Below, piece after piece: positions 22,117-33,789 of a stretch of DNA of 64,000 bases (positions within the stretch are counted from its first letter, which is position 1; every line of letters begins with the position of its first letter). The stretch lies in the NCBI GenBank assembly GCA_021521415.1, contig JAIQDT010009041.1, forward strand, positions 22,115 through 86,114, written 5' to 3'. The DNA is from Bidens hawaiensis (taxonomy: Eukaryota; Streptophyta; Magnoliopsida; Asterales; Asteraceae). Position numbers and translations under genes: made by a program. The notes below the pieces were generated by a model. The model ran no database searches, was not told the origin of the DNA, and worked only from the letters and a program-made list of their open reading frames with translations.

Positions 22117-23959
22117 CTCTGCCCAGCAGAGTGGTGGTCGACACTTCCGTCCGCGGCGCTGCCTTAATACTTGCGTGGTAGCTGTTATTATACGAAAACT
22201 CTACCAAGGGTAAGTGGGGTTCCCAACTTTTTCCGAAATCTAAGACGCATGCACGCAACATATCCTCCAGGGTCTGAATAGTCCGTTCACTTTGCCCATC
22301 CGTCTGAGGATGGTATGCGGTACTCATATCGAGACGTGTGCCCAGTGCGCTTTGCAGCGACTTCCAAAAGTGTGAGGTAAAACGAGAATCTCGATCGGAA
22401 ATGATCGAGACAGGCACTCCGTGTCTCGACACTACTTCCTTCATGTAGACACGAGTCAATCTTTCCATTTTGTCTGTTTCCTTAATCGCTAGGAAGTGCG
22501 CCGATTTAGTCAACCGGTCAACGATCACCCAGATGGTATCGCATCCCGTCGGTGTTTTAGGCAAACCCGTAATAAAGTCCATTGAGATGTGTTCCCATTT
22601 CCACATTGGGAGTTCCGGTTGTTGCAGTAGACCAGATGGTTTCTGGTATTCTATCTTGACTCTGGCACAAGTCAAGCATTTGCTCACGTAGGTGGCAATG
22701 TCGGCTTTCATGTTCGGCCACCAGTAAAGTTCCTTTAAATCATGATACATTTTATCTGAGCCAGGGTGGATAGAATATCGGGACTTGTGAGCTTCGTCCA
22801 TCAATAGAGTTCTCAATTCTCCGTATCGTGGAACCCAAATCCGGTTCTCAAAATATCGGACCCCGTCCGATCTGGTTTCAAGTTGCTTGCTCATGCCCCG
22901 CATGAGTTCCGATGGAAGATTATCATCTTTCAACGCTTCCAGTTGCGCATCGCGAATCTGATCGGGTAAGCTGGCATGAATCGTAAGTTGCAATGCTCTC
23001 ACCCGTCTGGGTTTATCTGTTTCTTTTCTGCTGAGGGCGTCGGCCACCACATTGGCCTTGCCAGGGTGGTACTTGACGGCACAATCATAATCTTTAAGCA
23101 GCTCGACCCAACGACGCTGTCGCATGTTCAGCTCCTTCTGATCGTAGATATGTTGGAGACTCTTGTGGTCGGTGTAAATGGTAAACTTGGTACCGTACAA
23201 GTAATGCCTCCATATCTTGAGAGCAAACACCACAGCTCCGAGTTCCAAATCATGGGTCGTGTAGTTCTTCTCGTGAACCCGTAGTTGTCTAGAGGCGTAG
23301 GCTATAACCTTCTCGAGTTGCATCAGCACACAACCGAGACCTTGTATAGATGCGTCACAGTGTACCTCAAAATTTTCCGTTCCCTCGGGGAGGGCTAAAA
23401 TAGGGGCGCTACAAAGCTTGGTTTTCAACAGTTGAAAAGCGGATTCTTGAGCGTCACCCCAGTCGTACTTAGTGCCCTTGTGAGTCAAAGCGGTGAGGGG
23501 TTGAGCAATCTTTGAAAATCCCTCGATGAAACGCCGGTAGTAGCCGGCCAGTCCTAGGAATTGTCGCACCTCAGTCGGAGTCTTAGGTGCTTCCCAGTTT
23601 TTGATGGCCTCTACCTTACCGGGATCGACATGGATACCATTCTCGTTGATCACATGTCCTAAAAAGTGAACCTCGCGAAGCCAAAATTCACATTTCGAGA
23701 GTTTAGCATACAGTTGTTCCTTCTTCAGTAGTTCCAGAATTATCCTTAAGTGCTCTTCGTGGTCAGTCTCGTTCTTGGAGTAGACGAGAATATCATCAAT
23801 GAAAACAATCACAAACTTGTCGAGGTACGCCTTGCATACTCGATTCATGAGATCCATAAATACGGCTGGTGCGTTGGTTAGGCCAAAAGGCATAACCGAA
23901 AACTCGTAGTGACCATACCGTGTTCTGAAAGCCGTTTTTGAAATATCTTCTTCGCGCAC
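22109..23959 (-). pseudogene. RT C-terminal part, RNase H and integrase core of element D
   Basis: The frame continues gag-pol after a TAG at 24018-24020. It has RT palm with FIDDILVYS (~residue 53), RNase H with FEVHCDAS (~200), [10 protein letters not shown] and ADALSRK, and integrase. The integrase zinc-binding HHCC part ends in CLTCARVK (~425), and the catalytic acidic residues lie in MDFITG (~458), ISDRDSRF (~523) and the E of TIQTLEDM (~560). The frame then goes off near 22150 and ends at 22109. Apart from this shift and the upstream stop it looks intact. RT and RNase H copy the element RNA into DNA; integrase inserts it. Confidence 0.95.
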
Positions 23960-24017
23960 TCTCAGCTGGTGATAACCGGATCGTAGATCGATCTTCGAGT
24001 AGTAACTCGATCCCTGA

Positions 24018-26086
24018 AGCTAGTCAAACAAATCATCAATTCGGGGTAAAGGATAACGGTTGTTGACCGTCATCTTGTTCAACTCCCGGTAGTCGATGCA
24101 CATTCGGAAAGTCCCGTCTTTCTTTCGGACAAACAAGACAGGGGCTCCCCATGGCGATGAGCTAGGTCGGATAAAACCTTTATCCAACAAATCTTGCAAC
24201 TGGGTGGACAACTCCTGAAGTTCCGCCGGTGCGAGCCGATACGGGGCTCGTGCTATGGGTGCTGCACCGGGTGTCAACTCGATCTGAAATTCGACTTGAC
24301 GAATAGGAGGGAGTCCAGGTAAATCCTCCGGGAAAACTTCCGGGATGTCTCGCACAACCGGTATGTCTTCAATTCGTTTCTCCTCCGCGGGTTTCTCAAC
24401 AATCTGCGCCAAAATTGCCGGATGACCCTTTCGTAAATACTTCTGTGCCTTCATATGGGTAATGACGCTGGTGGTCATGCCGCTTCTCTCGCCTCGGACC
24501 GAAATGATCTCGCCAGAAGGGGTGGTAATATGGACTATCTTATCATGGCATATAATCTCCGCTCGGTTCTCGGATAACCAGTCCATGCCGACAACGACAT
24601 CGAAACTACTAAGCGTAAAAGGAATAAGGTCGATGTCAAAGACATGACCTGACAGTTTCAACTTACATCCCGCAAGTATATGAGTTGTTATTACAGTTTT
24701 ACCGTTAGCTAATTCAACAGGAAACTTAGCGTCTAACGGGGTTGGAGTAAGGTTTAAAAGTTGGCTAAAGGCCTTTGACACAAAACTCCTATCAGCTCTA
24801 GTGTCAAACAAAACAGAAGCAAAACAATCGTTTACAGGGAACTTACCAGACACCACATGCGGATCTCTGCGGGCTTGACTTGATCCAATCACAAACGCTC
24901 TTCCTTTGCCATTTCCTCCACCATTACTGCCACTTCCATTGCCCCCATTATTGTCATTCTGTTTCAGCTTGGGGCAATCCTTCCGGAAATGACCTTCCTG
25001 TCCGCATTCAAAACATCCCTTAGTCGTCATCGGTGGCTTAGGAGCACCCTTCGCCGCAAGGTCAACTCTACATTCCTTCGCTTGGTGACCTATCTTTCCG
25101 CATCTTTGACACTTGACACGGTCACACTGACCATCATGATGAAAGTTGCACCTGTTGCATTTTGGATATTTCCCAGCATATCCGCTCGAAACCTGCCCGC
25201 TACCGTTGTTGTTGTTGTTGTGATTCTGAGTGTTGAAATTCCGAGTAAATTCGGGCTTACGGTAGTGGTGTTGCGGTGGGAGGTTTGAGGATGAAGATCT
25301 GGTGTTGTCAAACTTTCTCTTCCCGCTGTTCGGGTTGCTGTTGTTGTTACTGTTGCTGACGTGGTCATTACTCGGGTTGTCACGGGCCTTAACAGTCGAA
25401 CCCCTTGGTGGTAACGCACCCTGGGTCACAGCTTGATCCGTCAGTTTGTGAGCTAAACGGATCGCTTGTTGGATCGTGGCTGGTCGGGAAGACGTCACCA
25501 TGCCCTGAATCTGTGGTGCTAACCCATCAATGTATAACTCTATTCTCTTGCTCGGCGGATCCACCATCCGCGGACACATCACTGCCAACTCGTGCGAACG
25601 AGTAGTGTAGGCTTCAATCTCCGAACCCACCATCTTCAACGACCAAAACTCCGATTCTAACTTCGCAATTTCTTCCCTCGGACAGTACTCCTCTCGCATC
25701 ATGTTTTTGAACTCCTCCCAGTTCATCGCGTTAGCCAGTTCCAATCCAAGGATCTGGACATTCGAATTCCACCAAGTGAGGGCGGAATCCTCAAGTGTCC
25801 CAGCAGCGAATTTGACCCTACTGGCAGGGGGACAGTTACACATCTCAAAGGCCGACTCGGCCTTCTCAGCCCAACGCAGGAAGCCTATAGCTCCCTCAGT
25901 GCCCTTAAACGTACTGGGCTTGCAGTCTAGGTAGTTCTTGAAGGTACATGTTCCACTTGGACCTCCAGTATGATTCTCAACGTGTGCAGCTAAAGCGGCA
26001 GCAACATGGTCATTCAGCAGAGTTTGGAGTTCAGCTGCAGTCATGCTGATGTTACCACGTCCTCGTCCAGCGTTTCTTCCGGCCAT
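24018..26086 (-). pseudogene. gag, protease and RT N-terminal part of element D
   Basis: The 688-codon frame starts [12 protein letters not shown]. Gag spans about residues 40-220 ([24 protein letters not shown]). Two standard CCHC knuckles occur near 328 and 357 ([28 protein letters not shown]), preceded by an irregular [12 protein letters not shown]. The protease begins near 405, but its catalytic triad reads D-T-R ([13 protein letters not shown]) instead of D-T-G. RT starts near 595 with [14 protein letters not shown] and [11 protein letters not shown] and ends at a TAG at 24018-24020; the next frame is the same frame. Loss of the protease Gly should abolish processing. Both lesions fit C-to-T or G-to-A changes. 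Confidence 0.95.
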
Positions 26087-26328
26087 TTCCTAGAATCACA
26101 GTATAAAATGTTAAACATGAATTTTTCTTTCATATACAACACACCATACATGTAATAAAAGATAGGTAAGAAAAAAAAAACATCACATCACAACCACATA
26201 TTAGTCTAAATAATAACTCATGATTAAAACCATTGTATTCGCTACAAAGTATTTCCAATCAATCCTTAAAATCATAGAAAAATAATAGTTAGGATGGAGA
26301 CAACCCCTCCATCTAAGTATCATCATCA

Positions 26329-27093
26329 CTAGATGTCGTCATCTGAGGACACTTCCGAATGTGCCTCCTCCTCAGCCGGTTCTTCCTCCGGTTCTTCTTC
26401 GGGTTCCTCCTCGGGATCTTCCTCGGGATCCTCCTCAGGCTCCTCTTCGGGATCTTCTTCAGGTTCTACTTCAGGCTCTGCCTCGGGCTCAGCCTCAGGC
26501 TCTGCCTCAGGTTCTGCTGCGTTCTGTGCAAGTTGCATTTGTAGGATATCGCAACGTTCTAATGCTATCTCAGTTCGGGTCCTTGCTTCTTGGAGTTGCT
26601 CTTTCAAGTCTATCATTTCGGCTTGCATCTTCATCATAACCCTCATCTGTTGATCACTAGCCCCTTGCATATCTTTCATTGCCGCCGCCATGCGGGCCAT
26701 CTCCTCCTTATTCTCGGTTTCGTCTTTTAACAATCTGGAAACGTTCTCTCTTGTGTAGCGCATGTAACCCACATCACGCTCCAAACAAGAAACGACAGCT
26801 GCGAGAACTCGCTCCACAGGTTCGGTTATGGGTGGTAGAGTGTTAGGGTAAGTAGGATGGTTCGGGTGAGGCAATGGGGGAACTTGTTCACGGTAGACCA
26901 TACGTCTGATCATGTTGGGGTACCAATCCCAGCTAACGTCGTTTTCATACAGGCCTCCGGATGGGCGGTACCTCTTCGGTGCAGGAGCTTCGAGTTCCGG
27001 GACTACACGGGGTGGCGAGGCAGTAGGTAACTGCGGTTCCTTCCCGTGAGCATGCGTCATCGAATCGGATGATGATGAGGGTGGCGTCGACAT
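26329..27093 (-). CDS. pre-gag ORF of element D: coiled coil with acidic tail
   Basis: An intact 254-codon sense-strand frame begins MSTPPSSSSDSM and lies between the primer-binding site and gag, 242 bases upstream of the gag ATG. Residues 1-45 are Pro/Ser-rich, ~46-110 hold RRMVYREQVPPLP and a Pro-rich strip, and ~110-195 form a likely coiled coil (RLLKDETENKEEMARMAAAM, MIDLKEQLQEARTRTEI). Residues ~198-245 are a (PEAE)n/(PEEE)n acidic tail. No known retroelement domain is visible. Element C has an ORF of nearly the same length in the same place but with the acidic stretch first and a membrane tail last. Function unknown; a gag-like assembly or chromatin-binding role is speculation. Confidence 0.65.
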   Translation of the reverse strand: MSTPPSSSSDSMTHAHGKEPQLPTASPPRVVPELEAPAPKRYRPSGGLYENDVSWDWYPNMIRRMVYREQVPPLPHPNHPTYPNTLPPITEPVERVLAAVVSCLERDVGYMRYTRENVSRLLKDETENKEEMARMAAAMKDMQGASDQQMRVMMKMQAEMIDLKEQLQEARTRTEIALERCDILQMQLAQNAAEPEAEPEAEPEAEPEVEPEEDPEEEPEEDPEEDPEEEPEEEPEEEPAEEEAHSEVSSDDDI

Positions 27094-27254
27094 TCCTACA
27101 GGTAAGCCGTGTATATGCGCGCGTAAGAGTGAAGGAGGTAAAGAAATAAGATTTCAAGACTACACAAACCTATGCAGTGCGTATCATTATAACTAATGGG
27201 TCGTCGCGGTTATAGTCTAGTATGCATGCAGCTTCTAGTTCGCTATAACCAATG
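27094..27254 (-). other. leader of element D
   Basis: The 160 bases between the primer-binding site and the pre-gag ATG have no reading frame of note. The start of translation for gag, 1.2 kb downstream of the primer site, would need re-initiation, splicing or an internal entry. Confidence 0.5.
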
Positions 27255-27266
27255 GCTCTGATACCA
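27255..27266 (-). other. primer-binding site of element D
   Basis: On the minus strand TGGTATCAGAGC, complementary to the 3' end of plant initiator tRNA-Met, lies three bases inside the 5' LTR. This fixes transcription direction as minus. Confidence 0.95.
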
Positions 27267-27269
27267 ATC

Positions 27270-30037
27270 TGTCACACCCTCAAAATCCACTAACGGAGTT
27301 TTACCGTCAGAGGGTGTGAACTGGCAGGATCGGAATCATTAGTTATAACCAAACCAAAGAAAAACGTTTAAATGAAAGTAAGTGCGGAAGCGTAAAACCT
27401 TAATTCAAAAGTTGCGTCACGCAGGACGACTTAAAACCAAATGTAACTGTTAAAATTAAGTTTGCAGAATAAAAGTGTTTTCATTAATGCATGCTCCTAA
27501 ACCGCGCGCCCGCCTCGGCTACCTGAGAATAACATACTAAAAGTGTCAACACAAGGTTGGTGAGTTCACAAGTAAAATAAGATAAATCGTTTAGCGTTTT
27601 GCGTAACCTCGTTACGACGTTTAAATGTTGCGTAACCCCGTTACGACGTTTGAGTGTGTTACCACGTTACAGCGTTTGAGTGTGTAACTACGTTACAGCG
27701 TTTAAGTGTGTAACCACGTTACAGCGTTTAAGTGTTTTGCATTACCAGATAGTGTTATGTCAAATTATATATCGATAGGTAGCTAATCTATACAACAAGT
27801 ATCGCTAAGTGGTTCGCGACCGAAGCTGACTGTTTATCAAGTGCCCGTCACCAGGTCCTCCAGACCATGGTAAGTGTTAGCCAAAATTTACACCCACTCA
27901 ACCTCCAGTTGAGCTTAGCGTCGGGTGGGGTTTGTCAAACCCAGTAGTACTACCCAAAAGTGACTCGCTATTCCAAATATTAACCGGTCCGATGTGTGGG
28001 ACTTCAAATGTTACGTATGCCGCTTAGCCTTTACAAGTGATATATAATTTATAACAAAATCTTTCATATGCGTTTATCTCAGAAAATATGTTTATCGGAG
28101 TATGTTATCTCCCCCAAGTGAAAAACGTTTGAAAACAGTTTAAGAGTGGGGTAAGTGAACTCACTGTTTGCGAAGAATATCCGATCTAGATCACCGAGTG
28201 ATGCGCGTCGTAGAAAACTCTCTAGCGTTCTAAAATAACAAAGAGATTTTCTAAGTATCGGAATGTTTAACGAGTCTCTAGACTCGGCACATAATACCTA
28301 TGCACGTAACATGTTTCGTGTTTCGTTTGTGAATCGTGTGTGACTTAAACAAGTAAAATTGTGATACGATACATGAGTGAGCAATTACTTTCGTGTCACG
28401 TACTAATAATGTATATCACTAGTAATTTCTCCCCGTAAGGGTGATTTGGTCACACACAACAATTAACTAGCAATTATTCCCGTAAGGGCATTTTGGTCAA
28501 CAAACAAAGACTAACTAACCATTATTCCCCATAAGGGCAATTTGGTCAATTCATGACAATCAACTAACAACTATTCCCCGCAAGGGTATTTTGGTCAAAA
28601 TACAACAATTTTATAAAAACTATCATATTTCATGCATTCCTATACAACTCAGCAGCTAGTTTCGTTATGACAGAATTTCTACTTGAAAGATTGCACTAGT
28701 TCACCGATCATAACGTCTCAATTAATTCACCAAAAATCACCACAGAAGCATACATATCTTAGGTTTCCAGAACATATTTTATCTTATTTTTATTCCACAT
28801 ATTTTTCTTATAATGACCAAAACATTACAGCAAACTCATATCAGTCAGATTCATGCGCAACAGAATGTTATTTACAATTCCCGTTAAACGAAAAATCCAA
28901 TAAATGCAAGACCACTTGGGTTTGGTTCCTAACTCAGTGAGTCAACTTCCAGAAGTGGAACCAACCCAATTGGTCTCGTAGTTCATGAGATATAACATTT
29001 ACAACATAACCTAACAGCAGGTCTAACAGCTCAGCTTTGCATCACGTTTTTGTAAAATCATAAGAGTATACTTCCACTTATCCAAAAATTACGAATTTAT
29101 ACTTTATAGAAACTAGACTCAACCTAGTTTACTGCAGTACCCACAATCTCAATCAATTTTCACGTTTACACTTCGTTACAGTCAGTTAAACATCGTATAT
29201 ACATTCTGTCCAGAATCTGTTCACATCAAAACTCAACAAAATAACAATCTATGAACTATCATGCATCCATATAACCCTCTAGACACTATAACTACTATCC
29301 ATGCATATCAATTACACCATACACACATGGTTAGGGTTTTATTTGAACTCACAATCAAGGACACAACAATTAACATGCAATACTATCAAACTAGTTATCA
29401 ATTCATTATTCAAATAACAACAATCATATTAATCATATGCATGAACAAAATCGGCCAGCTAGGGTTTGTTATTAACCCAACAAACATCAAATTCAATCAA
29501 CAAGGATGTGAAGGATGATCAAATATACCTTCCTAGCACTTTGTTCTTCAATCAAAGGCTTGAATTGATGGTGTATGTGTGTGTGTTTGTGGACGGCAGC
29601 CAAGAGAGAGCAAAGGGGAGGCCGATCGGGTTGTAGGTTAATAAAATAGGTTAGGGTTTGTAGTTAAGGTTATATTTATAGATATACAAGTTACACTCTA
29701 GCCCCTAATCTTTCAAGTGTTACATCTCTAGCCTAAACTAGTTGGTTCTTGTTTCTTGTTTAACGTTCCACATAACAATCAAGTAACACACATATATCTA
29801 ACACATAATAATCACATAATTAGTGTTTTGACGTTTGTCGTTTATTTATCAATCGTTCGCGTCAACTCGTTTGCGTTTCGGTGCAAATCCCGAAAGACTA
29901 CACATGTAGTAAGTGTTAAGCGTCATTTAAACCCTAGTTTAAATGTAATGAAGTGTGCGTTATAGATTCAACGATCTTAAAGTTTGAATTGACGGAGTTG
30001 AGTTAACGGGGTTAACCTGAAATTGACGATTGTCACA
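27270..30037 (-). repeat. 5' LTR of element D
   Basis: This LTR is the same length (2768 bp) as the 3' LTR and I could find only two base differences. It contains the promoter: a CTATAAATATA box at 29671-29681, about 360 bases from the LTR start. Confidence 0.95.
29671..29681 (-). promoter_or_regulatory. TATA box of element D 5' LTR
   Basis: CTATAAATATA on the minus strand is followed by a CAAACCCTAACC leader. Its position about 360 bases from the LTR start suits a U3 promoter. Start site not visible directly. Confidence 0.6.
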
Positions 30038-30198
30038 TTATGTTCCGGACCACAATAACTCACTTGCTCTACAAGTTCATCCCGACATCCATCAGTATAT
30101 AATATTAATTTATTATTTAATTATTTTCCCAGAGTTAATCGAGCCTACGGTTATATTTTAGGTACCCTAAGGGATAACCTAATCCTTTATAACCAATG

Positions 30199-30210
30199 GC
30201 TCTGATACCA
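30199..30210 (-). other. primer-binding site of element C
   Basis: TGGTATCAGAGC on the minus strand, matching initiator tRNA-Met, five bases inside the 5' LTR. It shows that C and D belong to the same priming class. Confidence 0.95.
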
Positions 30211-30215
30211 ACTTC

Positions 30216-33200
30216 TGTCACACCCGACTAGCACAATGCGGAAGCGTAAAACGGGAATGTAACAGACACCTCTGATATCAACACACTGTTTATAATGAAA
30301 CATTACAAACTAATTTACAATACATTACATTTCTTCGTTCTATCATTGTTTTACAGTCTCAGCGATACAAACAAAACTAGTTCGTTAACTATACATTCTT
30401 ACTACTATCGCCCTTGCTTCTATTCACGTAGCATCAACCACACACCTCAGGCAAGTAATAGGTCACCAAATCATTCCAATTTAGGTACACCTGAAAAGCA
30501 GTTTAAAACGGGTCAACTACTAGAGTTGGTGAGTTTCACGAGTTTCAAGAAAACAGTAATGAGTGTTCACAAGTCAACACTTGTAATCATGAAATAAGTA
30601 TGTATGTATGTAAATGATGTATGTGATGTAATTATGCTAAGCTACAGTGAAGCCTAGACTGTATGTGCTGCGTGCATCCATTTCCCACGCTCCATCAACC
30701 ACTGTGGCCCCTTTCCGCCCACAACATGCCCCGGTAGCTATGTCTAACACTACATAGCCTGTTTGTATAAATATGGTCATGTGCAAACGGTGCTATGTGA
30801 CACGGCAACCAGGCCGATTCCGTTTGGGTTTGTCAAACCAATAGTACTATTCACAAGCCACCGGCTCGAAGTTAATCACTGTGATTGTGGGGACTTTCGT
30901 GTGTTAGCACTTAGATAATTCACATCAGTACATGTTTCAGGTATGTATATGTAATCAATCATGCTTTTCACCCCAAAAGTTCGTAAAACAGTTTAAAAGT
31001 GGGGTCATGAGACTCACGGTTTAGTAGATATTCAGTACTGTATCAGCTCGTGGTTTGTTCGGTCTGCTATCAGTAGTTCCTATAATCAATATTATAATAA
31101 TATTAATATTTTAATATTATTATAATATCAATACTAAACTGGGCTGTATAACTAATCTGGGTGTAGCTGGAACGCCCAGAAAGTGGCAATAGGCTTAGGT
31201 TGTGATGTTGTTCAATGTCTAATACTTAAAACTGAACTTGGCTCAGATTCCCGTTTTCCCAGCTGGGCCAAGTTGTTCGTTTACGCGTTCAGAAAACAGT
31301 TATGGGAAAATAAGCTTAGGTAAATGTATTGGTTAATAAAATGATTAAGTTATAAAGAAAGATCACATACTGGGGTCCCGGATTAGCCACGGGGCCCGTT
31401 TCCGTTTTTTCAGTTTGATTTGAGAAGAAACGCGCACAATCCACCCGGATTGTCCAGGTTTCTCATAGAAAAGTTCATTTTCACTTAATTAGTCCAAACA
31501 TATGATTTTTGATCACTCTTGGTGTTTTGATTTTCCCGTAGGTTCACTAGTCGCGAACTTGCCGGTTGTTATAAAAACTGAATTTGTTTAATATTTAGAT
31601 TAGTATAATTAATTAACCGTTAATCATTAAATTATGAAAATTTAACCACTTATCAATTAAAATATGTAGATTTTTATAAAAATATTTCTGGAATTTATTT
31701 ACTGATTTATTAATTTATAAAAATTCATTTTATCAGTTATATTTCGCCTGAAAATCGTCCGTTTACCCCAAACAATTTATAAAAATTCACCAAAATTTCT
31801 TGAATACTCAAATCATGTCCCAAAACAACCTGTATCAATTCCAGAATGTAAAAAGCTCGTGCAATATTCTTTTCGGCCCAAATTCGGCTGTAAAAATTCA
31901 CACGAACGCAAATAAACACAACACCTTTAAACTTTTCCAAATGATCCCAAAATTCATATGTGATCAAAATACATCAAATCTGAGTTTCCAGAAAAATTTC
32001 ATAATTTTTGAAGTATTTTAGCTATTTTTCCCAAATAAACGTCCCAATTCGGTAATAAATTCTCCAAATATTCTCGGATGGTCGAAAAATTACCAAATTT
32101 GAACAGGGACTCATTGACATGGTCCTTGATCTTCCTGCAAAATTTCAAGTTCTAAAAATATTCACATCATAACCTTAACCTAAATAGTCCGTAAGCGAGT
32201 GTTTCGGCATTACCTTAGCGGGTTTGGCTCGTTTCCGACCTTTTAATCAAGTTTTCAGGTTCTTGTGCTTCTAAGAAAGCTAGGTACAAGTCCTATATCA
32301 CAAACCAAGCAATATTTCATCAACATAACAGCCCTTAAGTTAGGGTTTCGGCTAGTGCACAAAAACGAACTTTTGAACCGTAAAAACGTTGTTTCAACCC
32401 TTTAATCCGTGTTTATGGCCAAAAAACCTATCAAAACAGGTTCCTTACCATGTGTATGATCAAAACATGTTTATGGACCATTTTTAGGATTTTTACACGG
32501 TTAGGAATGATTTTTAGTAACCAAGACATGTTTTTATGGTATTAAACAAGTTTAAACAAGTTTAAACAAGTTCAAAAGCTACTTATTTAAGCTCTTACCT
32601 TAGGGTTTTGGAAGTTTTCTGGCTGAAACAGAAGTGGTGTCCAGAGTTTTCCAAGAAATGATGTTAAAAATGGCTTGAACCTAGTTTAAATGTGAAAGAA
32701 TAAACAAGGGGGGGTGGCGGCTGCGATCGGACCATCATGGGCCCCCTTTGGGCCTCATTTTGGCCCAAGTTTCTGATTTCTCAAGCCCAAATACGAAAAG
32801 CCCGGTCCAAATTTAGTTCGGGTTCGGTTTTTGGCGCGAAAAACTTATCGGGTGCGTTAAACAGTGCCAAAAGAAGTGTTTTTCGGCTAGTTTTGTGTAA
32901 AATTATAAAAACATACTATATGTTTGTAAAAATCAAAAATATTTTCACGGATCGCTTAAAACGTTCCAAATAAGTGTTTGGTAAGTCTTTTTCGGCTTAA
33001 CGGATGGTACAATGCTTGGTTTGTAACTATCTTTCGCGTTTAAATCTATAGCGGGTGGTTAAACGAGCATGTTTTCGTTTAACTTGTTTGCTATCAAACT
33101 AAGGCCATATTTCTAATATTTTAGCTTATATAGATTGTATATCACTTATAAATGCCCCCCCGAGATATCTGGGTCATAACCCGACCCGTTCGGTTAATCG

Positions 33201-33283
33201 TTCGTTTGTTACGCAAAAGGCGTTTATTTGCTTAATCGGTAAATACGTACTGAGGTGTACCTTGTTTTGGCTCAAATGTCACA
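30216..33283 (-). repeat. 5' LTR of element C (3068 bp)
   Basis: Read on the minus strand it starts TGTGACATTTGAGCC and ends TCGGGTGTGACA next to the primer-binding site. TATA candidates are at 33123-33132 and 33147-33156, followed by a leader with AACCCTAAG|GTAAGAGC near 32590-32605, a donor-like site. A perfect 18-bp inverted repeat lies at 31089-31128. No long frame inside resembles a protein. Confidence 0.9.
31089..31128. repeat. perfect 18-bp inverted repeat, 4-base loop
   Basis: ATATTATAATAATATTAA, then TATT, then its exact reverse complement. The AT-only arms could extrude as a cruciform or fold in RNA. It lies in the long R-U5 part of the element C LTR. Confidence 0.85.
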
Positions 33284-33288
33284 CCTAT

Positions 33289-33770
33289 ACTTATCAAGTT
33301 GTCATTATAAATTAATTCTCCGGTGATATATTATAATGTATCATGTTGACACTAGATAATTAAATACACGATTTGATGTCTAAGTACACTACTTTCTGAA
33401 GAAGATGAAGGAAACCTCAAGTTGTTGGTCATTGATATACAATTGAGAATAATATATATTTTGAAATACACGGAGAAAGTAATGGCCGGTTCGTTCACAA
33501 TACAGAATGGGGTTCATAAGTCATTGAGTATATGACCACTTTGCGTGACGAGATAGCTACTAAACTAATTTCAAATAAGTAAACTCAAACTGTACATAAA
33601 CTATTTTGTATTTTGTTTTTATAGTTATTTATCATTCAGAGTAAACCAAACAAATGTATTTCATTCAACACGAAATAGTTCAGAGGGGTAAGATAGTCAT
33701 TTTGCTCAGTTATTCAAAGGTCCAGCCAAACAGACTTAACTGGTTCAACAGTTGCCAAACAGCCCCTAGA
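33289..33770 (+). other. noncoding flank right of element C, possible hAT-like right end
   Basis: Noncoding DNA ending in GGTCCAGCCAAACAGAC and TTGCCAAACAGCCCC at 33720-33769. The latter is an inverted partner of GGGGTGTTTG at 13838. Directly after it the transposase sequence resumes. This brackets an insertion into the Mutator transposase gene that later received element C. Confidence 0.4.
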
Positions 33771-33789
33771 ATTGTTATTAAAAGGAACA

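Larger units (their letters stand above)
18596..30037 (-). mobile_element. Ty3 element D, full-length Tekay-type chromovirus, recent insertion
   Basis: The element is 11,442 bases long with two 2768-bp LTRs (18596-21363 and 27270-30037). A perfect target duplication TTATG lies at 18591-18595 and 30038-30042. The primer-binding site matches initiator tRNA-Met. Gene order on the minus strand is extra ORF, gag, protease, RT, RNase H, integrase and chromodomain, as expected for chromoviruses; the chromodomain and GPY/F region suggest the Tekay (Del) lineage. By eye the LTRs differ at two positions (20474/29148 and 20940/29614), so insertion is recent. The polyprotein is nonetheless broken. Confidence 0.95.
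16984..33283 (-). mobile_element. Ty3 element C, deletion derivative hosting element D
   Basis: On the minus strand it runs from TGTGACATTTGAGCC at 33283 to GGGGTGTGACA at 16984. CCTAT at 16979-16983 and 33284-33288 is a perfect target duplication. The order is 5' LTR (33283-30216), primer-binding site, leader, extra ORF, then 28 gag codons joined to the last ~57 bases of the 3' LTR. Most of gag, all of pol and most of the 3' LTR are gone, while both outer ends remain, so an internal deletion after insertion is the simplest account. Element D sits in its leader. Confidence 0.85.

Noticed and set aside
26333..26653. Ser/Gly-repeat frame on the plus strand (SGSSSGSSSG)
   Set aside because: It is the antisense shadow of the acidic PEEE tail of the element D pre-gag ORF.
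18600..30030. Identical small frames at 20009/28683, 20587/29261 and 21082/29756
   Set aside because: They repeat because the two LTRs of element D are copies; none has protein-like composition.
18600..30030. CRISPR-like array in the spaced ~50-bp repeats at 19750-19925
   Set aside because: Repeats are degenerate, spacers are related to each other, and the setting is a plant LTR.
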